Positions 45,019 to 55,748 of a stretch of 64,000 bases of DNA are shown piece after piece. Numbering within the stretch: position 1 is the first letter of the stretch; each line of letters begins with the position of its first letter. The stretch comes from Dactylorhiza incarnata (taxonomy: Eukaryota > Streptophyta > Magnoliopsida > Asparagales > Orchidaceae). The notes beneath the pieces were generated by a model that ran no database searches, was not told the origin of the DNA, and saw nothing but the letters and a program-made list of their open reading frames with translations. Position numbers and translations under genes: made by a program. The stretch lies in assembly GCA_033032865.1 (NCBI GenBank), contig JAWHQI010000262.1:3665501-3729500 (forward strand), in the 5' to 3' direction.

Positions 45019-45224
45019 ACAGGTTAAAACTATTAAACGAAATTCTGAACTTTCGTACCTGTCACCACGTCAGGTTGATGAATCGCTTCATACCCGAGGT
45101 TGTACGCTCTAGGCTGCACAGGAGGGAAACGGGAAGCACTGGACTCCGCCACCTTCCATTTCCCCCCATCACTAGGACTGGAACGCACCGACTGCTCCTG
45201 CCTCTGCTCTGGCTCAACTCCACT

Positions 45225-45840
45225 CTAGAAACAGACCCGAGCTATGTGGCCCACTTTGCCAAACTTGTAGCATGTCAATGGCCCCTTGGAACGGAACTCT
45301 CCAGAAGCCGCACCGCTCCTCTCGCCAGTCCTAAAAGGATGGGGCTTTTTCTTCCACCAACTTTTCTCAGACTTCCCCTGAGACTGATATGGTTTACTTT
45401 CTCCCTTCTTTTCCGCCAAGCCCTTACGGCGCTAGGTTCGCTCCATATCATTCTCCAAAGTTTGAGAAGCTTCAACTAACTCATTGAACCCCGCATTCTT
45501 TAAGGCTATCAGTGGTTGCCTTAAATTCTCTCTCAGACCCTGATAGAAGAGATTATCCCTCTCCTCATCGTCTGCCATGGTCGTTCCCGCGTATCGACCC
45601 AACCGAGTCAACTCCTCCATGTACTCATCTACCATCTTCTCGCGGTGCACCAAGTGCAAGAACTGCCGCTGAAGGGCTAACCTCGTCGAAGAGGGGATAT
45701 AGCACTTCAGGAAGGCATACCTGAACTCTTCCATGGATGGGGCACGTCCAGGGAAATGACGACCGCTATGATTCACCCACCACAGCTTGGCGTCGCCTTC
45801 TAACATAAACGCTACGAACTGAGACTGCTTTTCCTCTGGG
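45225..45840 (-). pseudogene. Gag (N-terminally truncated) of the Tekay element
   Basis: Frame 45432-45806: MLEGDAKLWWVNHS, FRYAFLKCYIPSSTRLALQR, YMEELTRLGRYAGTTMADDE and FYQGLRENLRQPLIALKN, a Retrotrans_gag core. A stop separates the basic segment and zinc knuckle at 45225-45419, which reads CYKFGKVGHIARVC; the second Cys of C-x2-C is Phe. Only about 170 bp lie between the core and the PBS, so most of the normal N-terminal gag region is missing. Confidence 0.85.
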
Positions 45841-45996
45841 TTCTCTCCCTCTTAAGCATAAGCAAGGAACCACGAATCAAGCTCTAATCGCAAGACTCGA
45901 ACGCAAGGACACTCATGGTCCCGCAAAGTACTCCTATGTGGACAACCTCTTAACGCGACCCGAACATGCTAAACCTCAACAAGAACGCTAACCTCT

Positions 45997-46010
45997 CTCA
46001 GATACCAAAT
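45997..46010 (-). other. Primer-binding site of the Tekay element
   Basis: Adjacent to the LTR end (...GGTGTTACA) the minus strand reads ATTTGGTATCTGAGAG, an initiator-Met tRNA type site with one change. Confidence 0.8.
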
Positions 46011-47261
46011 TGTAACACCTCCCCTGCAATGACTATATAATATAGGTCCGGACAGGACCCCACAGCATATAATCGACATAGCTTTAGTATTAAAAAGTGA
46101 TATATATTTAACCATCTCAAAACTCAGAACCAACACAGCGGAAACAATAACATAAACCACAGAAGTTGTCCACGTCTACATAAGAGTACTACGGCCCTAA
46201 GGCCTTACAAAACTCATACTCAAGTCAAAACAGGGCATATAAATGTCCAACAGATCATCACAATCCAAAGATACCTCAACATGCAAGCCGGAACAGGTAA
46301 AGACATAATAATCAAACAACAAAGCATGAAAAGAGCACTTCATGAAGCTTAGGCCTTTCTGGCCGGCGAGCTAGGTCCAGCCTGCGATCCTTGCCCTGCA
46401 TCCAAATCACAAAGAGCGGTATAACGAGGGTCAGCTTTGGCTGACCAACAACGGTGTAACAACACCCCTCCTCCCGGCAGTCCTAGCGGACCCCGGGGAA
46501 CTACATCACCCTGCAAGTCAGCACTTCGTATGCAAATGTAATAAACAGATTTAACATAAACATGATAGGCATTAGTGTCACAAGTAGCATCCACGTTTCT
46601 ATGTTGAGCATCAAAGTAAGGGGATCTAGCAATGCAACATGTATGCAAACCTGGGTTTCACCCAAGGCATCCTATGGCGTGTATGCTTCTAACATAACAA
46701 CACACATCAACATTTCATAACAAACCAAGGGTACTTATCATTCCCCCACGGGCGTGCAAGCCCAAGGCCAAGAACTCCACTGAGACCTCACCCCTTACAT
46801 GGATCATCTTGCCAACGGGCGCATCAGCATACTTGTTCTCACCTTAATCACTAAACCAAAAGCCAAGAACTCCACTGGCACCTCACCCCTTACATGGCTC
46901 ATCTAGCCAACGGGCGCACCAGCATACTTGTTGTTGGGTATTGTAGCCACAATTACCTTGATTTGAAGAAGTGTCCTTTGAACTAAGTTGAATTGAGCTT
47001 GTATTTGATGTTGTTTTCAAGTAGTGTGTTTGCAGGTTCTAAATGGTTAAGTACAAACCAATGTCAGGTTTCAATGAGTCACTAAACACAGGCCTATGCA
47101 ATGTAATTCCTCATTGTATGGACTAAAGTGTTGACTCATGTGGAATCTCTCTATTAGGATGTACTTCATATTCAAACACAAAGGAAGAGCTAAGAGGGAG
47201 TTGTTGCTAATATTGAAAATTGGAAGAAAGGAAAGAAATTGGAAAAATTTCTTAAGGTTTT

Positions 47262-47660
47262 TCCGTTCGACAAATTATAGAAAATTCGTCGAACTATAGA
47301 GAAGTTTTCGTCGAACTCAGATTAGTCGAACGAAATTCGTCGAACGCAGTTCGACTAATTGAATGTATTTCATCATTCTCTGGTTTGCTGTAGTTGAAGC
47401 TGTTTCGTTGAACGCAGGCAAGAGTTCATCAAACGCAGTTTATTGGCTGATCGTCGAACGCAGTTTATTGGCTGTTCATCGAACGCAGTTTGTTGGCCGT
47501 TCGTCGAATGCAGAATATATTTAATTCGTCGACCGCTATTTTGCTTATATTTCGTCGACCGCTGTTAGCTGAAGGGTGAAGTAATTTTGTCGATCACGCT
47601 CGTCAATCTCCGTTCGACGAAAGGAAGGAAATTCGTCGATCGTTGTTCCGTTCGATGAAA
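47262..47660. repeat. TTCGTCGAAC motif cluster in the solo copia LTR
   Basis: About fifteen exact or near copies of (T/A)TCGTCGAACGCAG and its inverse GTTCGACGAA within 400 bp. Exact CGTCGAACGCAG at 47339-47350 and 47452-47463. Deviations are mostly CG-to-TG/CA changes (TTGAACGCAG, ATCGAACGCAG). Confidence 0.9.
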
Positions 47661-47746
47661 TTTTAACAGATTCTGAAATTGTGCTGGCGCTGTTTCAAAA
47701 TTCAAATCGCTGGGCTTTCTTAATGTCTGCTTTCCATTTTAGGCTT

Positions 47747-49062
47747 TGAAAGTGGAGTGTTTTAGTTCTCATTTACTTTATTAAAAGATCTTGATTAAAT
47801 TTTGGTTTCAAAATAAATGATATGTGTATTTATATGTGTTTGCTGAAAGAGTAATTAACACAAGCAGTAAGAATGCGTAAAAACAAAACAAACATCCAGA
47901 TGACACAAGATGTATAGTAGTTCCCCTCAACTGGGTACATCCACTCTTCTACCCACTGGTAGGGATCCACTATGAGGTTGTTGATAAGGTGCCCTCTCAC
48001 CAGGTGAGCTGTTGATAAGGTGCTCTAACCAAACTGCAGGTTTTTGCTAAGGTGCCCTGTCACCGAGAGTTAACTTTTGAAGGGAGTTATAACCCTGTAC
48101 AAGATGGGAAGGAAAAAGGAAAGTGAAAAACAGAAAATATAATGTTCTTCTCTATATGAGAAGACTCTTGAAGATCCTGATATGGTGTTGAATGGATCTG
48201 AATAATGTGTTGAAGAGCTCCCCCTGTCTGATATATAAGGATGACAGTTCTGGAGTTCTCTCCTCTTGATTGTACACAGCTTCTTTCCTTTTGTGCAGTG
48301 ATGATCCTGAGCAAGTAGTTGTGATTTGTGTCTTAGGATGTATGTAATCTGCAGGAAAGTGTTAGCAAAGAAAAGAATAGATTTTTGCTCTCTGTGTTTC
48401 GGTTGTGTGTGTACTTCATATCCTTGTTCTTTCTCCTTTCTCTTCTTCTTTATATAATCTGAGGACCCTTGCCCTTAATTTGAATTCTTCTCTCGGGAAG
48501 AAGGAAAGAGCTTAGGTCTCCATCAATGATTTGACTCCTCGAGAAGATAACCTGTCGTTTCTGTTCATTAAAGCTGATCTGCAATGACTATAATATTTAT
48601 TGATCTGCAACGGCTAAGTTAAATATTATAAAGAAAGATAGCAAAATAAAATATTAGTCGAGCTCTGGCTAGAATTTGTCGAGCACTGAACGGCATTTGT
48701 CGAGCGCCTTTTGATGTGCTGAGCAATTGTCTTCACTTGTCGACCGCTGAGACTGGCTGGATTGAGTTTGTCGAGTGTCGTTCAGAGAATGCCTGCCCTC
48801 TCCAATTGTTCTGACTGGATTCGTCGAGCGCCGTTCGCTATTTGTCGAACGCTGTTCTGATGAATATTTGTCGAGCGCTGTCTGGCTATTTGTCGAGCGC
48901 CGTTCGACATTTGTCGAACGTAGAGAACTTATATTATTTGCTTAAGTATACTCTCCGATTCGATCGCATCATATTTAATTTGTGTTAATATAGATTGATC
49001 TAAATTATTAGATTTAACAAAAGGATGGATCCTAACTCAAATCAAAAGCTATGGTTCCAACA
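47747..49062 (-). repeat. 3' LTR of the gag-only copia element
   Basis: Minus TATA (TATATAAAG) near 48449-48456. U3 cluster of TTTGTCGAGCGCCGTTCGAC-type motifs at about 48655-48925. R/U5 has short GGTGCCCTCTCACC/AGGTGAG repeats (47985-48065). PPT of minus reading AAATAGGGGGAGATT follows at 49063-49077. Confidence 0.92.
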
Positions 49063-49691
49063 ATCTCCCCCTATTTGAGTTGGGATCAAATCAAAACTAG
49101 TGACCTGGTAATCTTAAAATGGCTTTTAGAATTTTCAGTTGCAGCAGCTCATTTCTTGAAGTTAAAATTTTTAATTTCAGCCTATTTAAAATTTTTACAG
49201 ATTTAAGTTTTGTTTGAGATTTGTGTTTCTCATTTTCTCTCTCACTTGACTTCAGTTTTCAATTTTCTTCTGTAGACTCTTTAAATTATTTTATTTAAGC
49301 AACTAATTTGATCTAGATTTGAGTTAACATGTTTTTAATATCTTGAATTGCTACAACTATTAATGGATTTTAAGGAATGCTTTAGATTATAAAAACATTG
49401 CAGACATTTTCTTTCTCATAGAATCCCCTTATCAGAAGAGACTCACACTCAGTGCTATGATCAATACTGATCAATGCAGCTATAGTAGAATGCTCAAACT
49501 GACTTGGAGAAGTTTGTAAGAATACAAAGTTGTCTTAACATAGTTTTTATGATGGAAACAATCCATGTAAATTTTAGATTTGCTGTTTGAATTGGGATGG
49601 AGTTTAATGGTGAGAAACTTATTAATTAGAAAACTTTTTTTGAATTTTATTAGAGTTGAAAGGTTTAGCATATATTAGCCTTTTTATTTCA

Positions 49692-50507
49692 TTAAAATAT
49701 AAATTTGATTTTTTTAAGAATTTGTTCAAACCTTTTGGCTTGCATTTTGAGATTTCTCCCATTAGTTGTGCTTGCCCTGAAAGATTTGTTTAAAATTTTT
49801 ATTTCTGTTATTTCTTTTAAGATTTCTTTTTCAGAAATGGTTATTTTAAAATTAGATTTGAAAGTAATAGAGGTAGAGTTGGGAGTTAATTTTACCTCAT
49901 TTACCTTTTCTGATTTAGCTTCTGCATCGGGGATTTGATGTGAACCACCATATATGGCCATCATGCAGAAAGCTCTAGCTCTAAGTTCTTCTTCTTCTTC
50001 TTCACTTAGGTTTGTTGATGGTTCTGCATCAAAAATACAATTAGTTGAAGAGATGAAAGAAGGTTTATTTACCATCCTGGAGAGGGAGGTCCAGATTCCT
50101 CTTGCAGAGGTGCAGTCTTCAAGCTTTTGAAGAATGTCTTTTGACACTGACTGAGCCAAGATCTGCATGGCTTTGGCATCTGCTTCTGAGGATGGAGAAA
50201 GTTCTGTAGATGGGGAAGGTTCTTTATGTTTATCAGTCCGCCCATCATCAGTACCAGCTTTGAATTTATCTGGCTTCATTTTGCAAACACGGGCAGTGAC
50301 ATCAGTTTCTCTGTTGCCACATTTTATTTCGGTAGTTTTCTTTGAAGAAGATATATCAGCGCCAACATAAACAGGCCTTGTCAAGATAGATTTGTAGATT
50401 TCTTCATCTATGACATTCATATATAACTTAATTCTGACTTGCCATAAAGAAAAATTATCCAAATTAAGTATAGGTGGATCTGAAAACAGAAATTTTACTT
50501 GTATCAT
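49692..50507 (-). CDS. Gag-like protein of the nonautonomous copia element
   Basis: 271-codon open frame. The N-terminal block PPILNLDNFSLWQVRIKLYM matches the copia gag start (LxxxNFxxW). A Ser/Pro/Asp-rich stretch follows, then KAMQILAQSVSKDILQKLED and ARGIWTSLSRMVN, the UBN2-type pattern (A...I...L...L..C..A...W..L). The C-terminal third is Lys/Glu/Ile-rich; no zinc knuckle is seen. The start codon lies 160 bp from the PBS. Being intact, it could act in cis or supply particles. Confidence is moderate that it is a true gag product. Confidence 0.72.
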   Translation of the reverse strand: MIQVKFLFSDPPILNLDNFSLWQVRIKLYMNVIDEEIYKSILTRPVYVGADISSSKKTTEIKCGNRETDVTARVCKMKPDKFKAGTDDGRTDKHKEPSPSTELSPSSEADAKAMQILAQSVSKDILQKLEDCTSARGIWTSLSRMVNKPSFISSTNCIFDAEPSTNLSEEEEEELRARAFCMMAIYGGSHQIPDAEAKSEKVNEVKLTPNSTSITFKSNFKITISEKEILKEITEIKILNKSFRASTTNGRNLKMQAKRFEQILKKIKFIF

Positions 50508-50664
50508 AAAAAAAACTTTTTAGAGCAAATTTAAGAACTAAGTGATCTTTGTGATTTCAGGTGTTAACCTGTGTGACAAATCAACTTCTCTAATACTAAT
50601 TGAAACAGGAGTTTTTAATTTTGAAAGTATTAGATGCTAGAAATTGAAATGGTAAAATCAACAC

Positions 50665-50677
50665 CCTCTGATACCAA
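50665..50677 (-). other. Primer-binding site of the gag-only copia element
   Basis: The minus strand reads TGGTATCAGAGGG two bases after the LTR end (...CACTTTCA-AT). Matches initiator-Met tRNA over TGGTATCAGAG. Confidence 0.88.
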
Positions 50678-50679
50678 TT

Positions 50680-51994
50680 GAAAGTGGAGTGTTTTAGTTC
50701 TCATTTACTTTATTAAAAGATCTTGATTAAATTTTGGTTTCAAAATAAATGATATGTGTATTTATATGTGTTTTCTGAAAGAGTAATTAACACAAGCAGT
50801 AAGAATGCGTAAAAACAAAACAAACATCCAGATGACACAAGATGTATAGTAGTTCCCCTCAACTGGGTACATCTACTCTTCTAGCCACTGGTAGGGATCC
50901 ACTATGAGGTTGTTGATAAGGTGCCCTCTCACCAGGTGAGCTGTTGATAAGGTGCTCTAACCAAACTGCAGGTTTTTGCTAAGGTGCCCTGTCACCGAGA
51001 GTTAACTTTTGAAGGGAGTTATAACCCTGTACAAGATGGGAAGGAAAAAGGAAAGTGAAAAACAGAAAATATAATGTTCTTCTCTATATGAGAAGACTCT
51101 TGAAGATCCTGATATGGTGTTGAATGGATCTGAATAATGTGTTGAAGAGCTCCCCCTGTCTGATATATAAGGATGACAGTTCTGGAGGTCTCTCCTCTTG
51201 ATTGTACACAGCTTCTTTCCTTTTGTGCAGTGATGATCCTGAGCAAGTAGTTGTGATTTGTGTCTCAGGATGTATGTAATCTGCAGGAAAGTGTTAGCAA
51301 AGAAAAGAATAGATTTTTGCTCTCTGTGTTTCGGTTGTGTGTGTACTTCATATCCTTGTTCTTTCTCCTTTCTCTTCTTCTTTATATAATCTGAGGACCC
51401 TTGCCCTTAATTTGAATTCTTCTCTCGGGAAGAAGGAAAGAGCTTAGGTCTCCATCAATGATTTGACTCCTCGAGAAGATAACTTGTCGTTTCTGTTCAT
51501 TAAAGCTGATCTGCAACGGCTATAGTATTTATTGATCTGCAATGGCTAAGTTAAATATTATAAAGAAAGATAGCAAAATAAAATATTAGTCGAGCTCTGG
51601 CTAGAATTTGTCGAGCACTGAACGGCATTTGTCGAGCGCCTTTTGATGTGCTGAGCAATTGTCTTCACTTGTCGACCGCTGAGACTGGCTGGATTGAGTT
51701 TGTCGAGTGCCGTTCAGAGAATGCCTGCCCGCTCCAATTGTTCTGACTGGATTCGTCGAGCGTCGTTCGCTATTTGTCGAATGCTGTTCTGATGAATATT
51801 TGTCGAGCGCTGTCTGGCTATTTGTCGAGCGCCGTTCGACATTTGTCGAACGTAGAGAACTTATATTATTTGCTTAAGTATACTCTCCGATTCGATCACA
51901 TCATATTTAATTTGTGTTAATTTAGATTGATCTAAATTATTAGATTTAACAAAAGGATGGATCCTAACTCAAATCAAAAGCTATGGTTCCAACA
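50680..51994 (-). repeat. 5' LTR of the gag-only copia element
   Basis: Near-identical to 47747-49062. Minus TATA at 51381-51388; U3 motif cluster at about 51585-51855. Confidence 0.92.
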
Positions 51995-52670
51995 GGCTTC
52001 CTCTGCGTACAGTATATTTGGAATATTCTCCTTAAATCTTACAGAAAGCCGTTGGAGATTATATTATTCCTTTAATCAATATTATAGCCGTTCGAGATAA
52101 AAGTTTTCCATAAAAAACTTGCGTACAGCCATTGGAGAATATTTGATATATATTACTCAGGTTTTCTCTATTCTAAATGAGATCGTGAAAATTATTCTCT
52201 CCTTCCAGTATTCTGTCGGCTGATATTATCTCACGCAAACTTTTCCTCTCCGACAAGAAGAAGATATGCTGCTCCTCTTTACAAAAGACAAACGACAAAC
52301 TCAGAAATATTTTCTGTTGTTTTCTTCTTCATCAAAAGCAGTCAACAGATCAAGAAATAATTTCTGTTGTTCTTCTTAACCAAAGGCAGTCGACAGCTTT
52401 TCAGAGAACAAGTTTCAGAGAGATCGTCAAGCAATTTGTTCGATTTTTCTGAAGAAGATCTCGACAAGGATTTCTGATTCTACTGAGATCATTCTTCAAT
52501 CCTTTGTCGATTTCTAAGCTCAGATCCGAGTCTATTATTTCAGATTTCTTCTTCTTTCAAATATCTGAAGTTCTCTATTCTTTCAAGAAGAAGAAGATCA
52601 TCTTTCAGATCTGAAGAAAATCTCCTCTGAGATTTAGTGCAAGTTTTGTAAAATCCTTCCTATATTTTTG

Positions 52671-52921
52671 TAGGAGGTTTGCCTCCGAGTTTTGTAGATC
52701 CTTTTTGAAGGATTGAGTTGTAGGAGATTTGTCTCCGAGCTTATAGGAAGTTTCACTTCCGAGTTGTAGGAAGCTTGCTTCCGAGTTGTAGGAATTCAAT
52801 TCCGAGTTGTAGGAGTGGTTTGCTCTGAGTTGTGGGAGAGTTTGTTCTCTGAGTTTGTAGGAGATTTTGTTCTCCGAGATTGTAGGAGTTTGACTCCGAG
52901 TTGTAGGATTATTTTTAATCC
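52671..52921 (+). repeat. Array of hairpins with covarying stems between constant flanks
   Basis: About eleven units of 18-27 bp, each flanked by GAG(T)TGTA. Stem pairs: GGAGG/CCTCC (52673/52682), ATCCTT/AAGGAT (52698/52708), GGAGA/TCTCC (52723/52732), GGAAGT/ACTTCC (52746/52755), GGAAGC/GCTTCC (52769/52777), GGAATT/AATTCC (52791/52798), GGAGA/TCTCC (52860/52871), GGAGT/ACTCC (52885/52893), GGATT/AATCC (52906/52917). Two units near 52813 and 52834 are imperfect. The arms change together from unit to unit. The array lies in the last 500 bp of a plus-oriented LTR, probably in the transcribed leader. Confidence 0.9.
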
Positions 52922-54001
52922 GAGAATAGTGAAGTAGCCTAGTCTAGCCGGTCGTGCTAGATAGGTGAGGTGCAAAGTGGACTACCCAAGAACGGGGAAC
53001 CACTATAAATCCTTGTGTGTACTGTGCTCTTTGGTTTTCTGTATGCTTTACTTCTTATATTTTTTAATTCCGCAAAAATCTATAGAAACCACCTATTCAC
53101 CCCCCTCTAGGTGATTTAGGTTGCAACTAGATACATTCACTTGTTCTTGTCAGTTATCCCAGAAGGGGGCTTGTCTTGCCGGGACACTCTCCCCACATGA
53201 ATCCAAGCATTCACTAGCTAGTCAGCCGACCACAAAGACAAACCATGCCTTCACATACACATCACAATTACCCTTTCCAAACCAACGTTCATTCTCACAC
53301 GAACATAAGGGCAACACATACGACGTTTTCGCCGTCATCGGATTTCTAGCAAAATTCCTAAAATGCATGTTATGCAACATCACCGAATCGGACCACCGGT
53401 CACGATTTCGGCTTCACACACAATGCCTAATCCACTAACGGAGTGGATCTCTAGTGCAAAATCATGTCGGGGATGGACTCAATCAACCCGATGGTTCTTC
53501 TTGAACCAAGGCGACCCAAACCCCTCTCATTTGAGAGATCTGGTGCCATAAATTTCAGAAAAAGGAAAGTAAAAGCATAGATGCCATGCACGCATCCTAA
53601 AATCGGGAGAAGAGATGTTGTTACCCTAAGAGTTCTCTTCCTCGCCATGGATCGGTTGAAAGACACAGATAGAAAGAAGCGCCTTCTAGCCCTCTCCACG
53701 GATCTGTTCTCGGATCGGCGAACGGAGCTCCGGTGCTCCAACAATGGCGGATCTAGCCTTCTTCCTCCTCCAAACCCTTACTCTCTTCTACGCCTCCAAA
53801 AGCATAAAGGACTTCACGAAAAGAGAAAAGAATTTCTCTACCCTAAATAAGACCTTAGGACGCACTTATCGAGACCGTAAGATCAAGATCTAAACAGATC
53901 GGACGTCCAGGAAAAGATACTTACGGAACAGGTTCCCTCAGCTAATGCCGGCGTTAGCGCTAGCGCCCACGCTCTTCGTCGAACTCCCTTCGACGACCTC
54001 C

Positions 54002-55054
54002 TGATGGCGCGACCCCTCCACCACTGCTTCATGATGATCCGGTTTCCGCGGCACAATAACATAAAGATTTTAGGTGCCATGTTGACGCTAACGGAAGACG
54101 ACGTTACAACCTCCGCCCACGGCATGCGAAGCCCGTCTGAAGACCAAATTATCTAATTAATATGCGTTTTATTTTTATATTTGGGAATATAAAATTATTA
54201 CATGTTTAGGTAATAATTTTATATTCATTTGAGTATTATTTTTATTTATTTCCTGCATTTAAACATTTAGTGTGTTAATAGCCATCCGGAGTGATGAGAT
54301 CTTCATCTCATTCATTGGATGGCTGGATTTTTTTGGTAACTCCTATATATAGGAGTGTTCTAATTTGATGAAAGAAGATTTGGAACAAAAAAAAGCATAA
54401 CCTAATTCTCCCCTAGAGAATTTTGGCCAAAGGAGGCTCCCCTCTTGCCGCCGCCCCCTTGATGGTGTGAAGCCATCATCTCGCCTCCTCCATCCCTCTT
54501 TGGTGAGACTCCGGCGTGGACTCATTCGGTGCGACTCCAAGGAAGAAGGTTGCAACCTCCATTCGGTGTGACGCCGGTGGAACCGTGGAGAGAGTGATTC
54601 TCCCACATATCTTGTGCGACAATAGATTCGGGTTGGGTAACTTCTCCCCCATCTTTGTGATTTCTTTCTTTAGAGTTGTGGAGAACGAGCAACCGTTTTA
54701 TCCGCGATTTTTAAATACTCTGTTTGCAAATTTTGAATCGATTTCGTTGTTATCGAATCTCTTTATTCCGGATCGGGTAGGTCCAATTTGCTTGAGCGGA
54801 TCTTGGCCTATAGCCTTGATTTTGCTCTCAAAAAGGATTGACAACCTTTATGTTAATTTTGGGGAATAATCTGACTCTCTTCCGATCGTTATTTTAGAGT
54901 CGATCATTCCTCCCCTTGTGGTGAATGTGCTGTTTTAGATGCGAAACATATTGCGACGATAGATGCTTGCGTAGGTGCGGTAGATCTAGGTGTGAAAGGC
55001 GTAGTGAGGCGTTTTTTCGTGTCAAATCTCTAAGGTCTCGGAACCTCTACATCA
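54002..55054 (+). mobile_element. Short solo LTR in the Tekay 5' LTR
   Basis: Starts TGATGGCGCG, ends CTACATCA, flanked by CCTCC (53997-54001 and 55055-55059). Contains a plus-strand TATA (CTATATATAG, about 54341-54350) and no coding domain. The Tekay LTR reads continuously across it when removed. The TGATG...CATCA ends suggest a Ty3 family, not assigned further. Short open frames inside are not supported. Confidence 0.82.
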
Positions 55055-55443
55055 CCTCCCTTTGTCGAACTCCGTTCGATGAACAAAGCCAACTAAGCGT
55101 CCCAGCAGTTCTGAACTCCGTTCGACGAACTCCCTTCGTCGAACCCCCTTCGTCGAACTCCGTCGACGAACGAAATCAACTCAGCGTCCCAGCAGTTCCA
55201 AACTCCGTTCGACGAACTCCCTTCGTCGAACCCCCTTCGTTGAACTCCGTTCAATGAACGAAATCAACTCAGCATCCCAGCGGTTCCGAACTCCCTTCGT
55301 CGAACCCTCTTCGCCGAACTCCGTTCGATGAAAATTCCTTTGACTAACACTATCGCAAAAGGAGAGCTGCAGCTAACGCCTGCGTTAACACCTAACGCCG
55401 ACGCTAACTCCCAGATACAGAAAACCTGGGGTGTTACATCCTT

Positions 55444-55748
55444 CTTGAAGATGACATTGACCGAGCTCCCGGTATCCACGAGGATTTGAGAGACGGTTAA
55501 GTTCTCGATGGTTGTCTGGATAATCAGCGCATCGCAGAATGGGCCTCATGACCCAGCATATCCTTCTGCGAGAAAGTGATCTTCTCCGCTGGGGTTGGGG
55601 CTTGAGATGTCGAAGCCATGCTCCGATGGTACATGACATGGAGGCTCTCCTTTCGGGTCGCCTTGATCCCTATACCCCCATAGATCACTCTGATCCCCCC
55701 TCGGGTCCCCGCATCGACCCGGTCTTCACACCTTTCTTCTTCCTCCTC
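55444..55748 (-). pseudogene. Protease N-terminus of the backbone Tat element
   Basis: The minus strand encodes MYHRSMASTSQAPTPAEKIT and HVMYHRSMAST upstream. After a one-base shift near 55530 come IENLTVSQILVDTGSSVNVI, with the active-site DTGSS at about 55465-55480. The Tekay insertion cuts after FKKD. The remaining half is at 38900-39434. Confidence 0.82.

Larger units (their letters stand above)
47747..51994 (-). mobile_element. Gag-only nonautonomous copia element with near-identical LTRs
   Basis: LTRs 47747-49062 and 50680-51994 start TGAAAGTGG and end GGTTCCAACA on plus, with TSD GGCTT (47742-47746, 51995-51999). By eye about 17 substitutions separate the LTRs. The 1.6-kb interior holds one gag-like gene, an initiator-Met PBS beside the right LTR and a PPT beside the left; no protease, integrase or RT. 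Such elements need enzymes from relatives. It is the youngest-looking insertion in the window. Confidence 0.92.
46932..53139 (+). mobile_element. Solo copia LTR, enclosing a gag-only copia element
   Basis: Starts TGTTGGGTATTG and ends GATACATTCA, flanked by CTTGT (46927-46931 and 53140-53144). Net length is about 1.95 kb without the nested element at 47747-51999. Near its end it has CACCCCCCTCTAGGTGA, the terminal signature of many plant copia LTRs, which gives plus orientation. No internal region or second LTR is present, so it is the remnant of LTR-LTR recombination. U3 holds a dense TCGTCGAACGCAG cluster (47262-47660); the 3' part holds the hairpin array. Confidence 0.88.
39435..55438 (-). 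mobile_element. Tekay/Del chromovirus (Ty3) inserted in the Tat protease
   Basis: LTRs 39435-41539 and 46011-55438 (the latter about 2.16 kb once two insertions are removed) begin TGTAACACC and end GGTGTTACA on plus, so the termini are inverted 9-mers. TCCTT flanks both ends (39430-39434, 55439-55443). The PBS is initiator-Met type and a G-rich PPT adjoins the 3' LTR. Pol carries a C-terminal chromodomain of Tekay type. Gag is truncated at the N-terminus and the zinc knuckle is damaged. Stops are mostly C-to-T type. Confidence 0.92.
46011..55438 (-). repeat. 5' LTR of the Tekay element, carrying two nested solo LTRs
   Basis: Pieces 46011-46931, 53145-54001 and 55060-55438 align end to end with the 3' LTR. 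The gaps are filled by a copia solo LTR (46932-53139) and a shorter solo LTR (54002-55054), each with its own 5-bp duplication. The motif cluster (TTCGTCGAACTC type) lies at 53977-54001 plus 55060-55335 and is one sub-repeat longer than in the 3' LTR. Confidence 0.92.

Noticed and set aside
54343..54869. Short frames in the short solo LTR as a possible host gene fragment
   Set aside because: Lie wholly within an LTR with target duplication; no recognisable domain.
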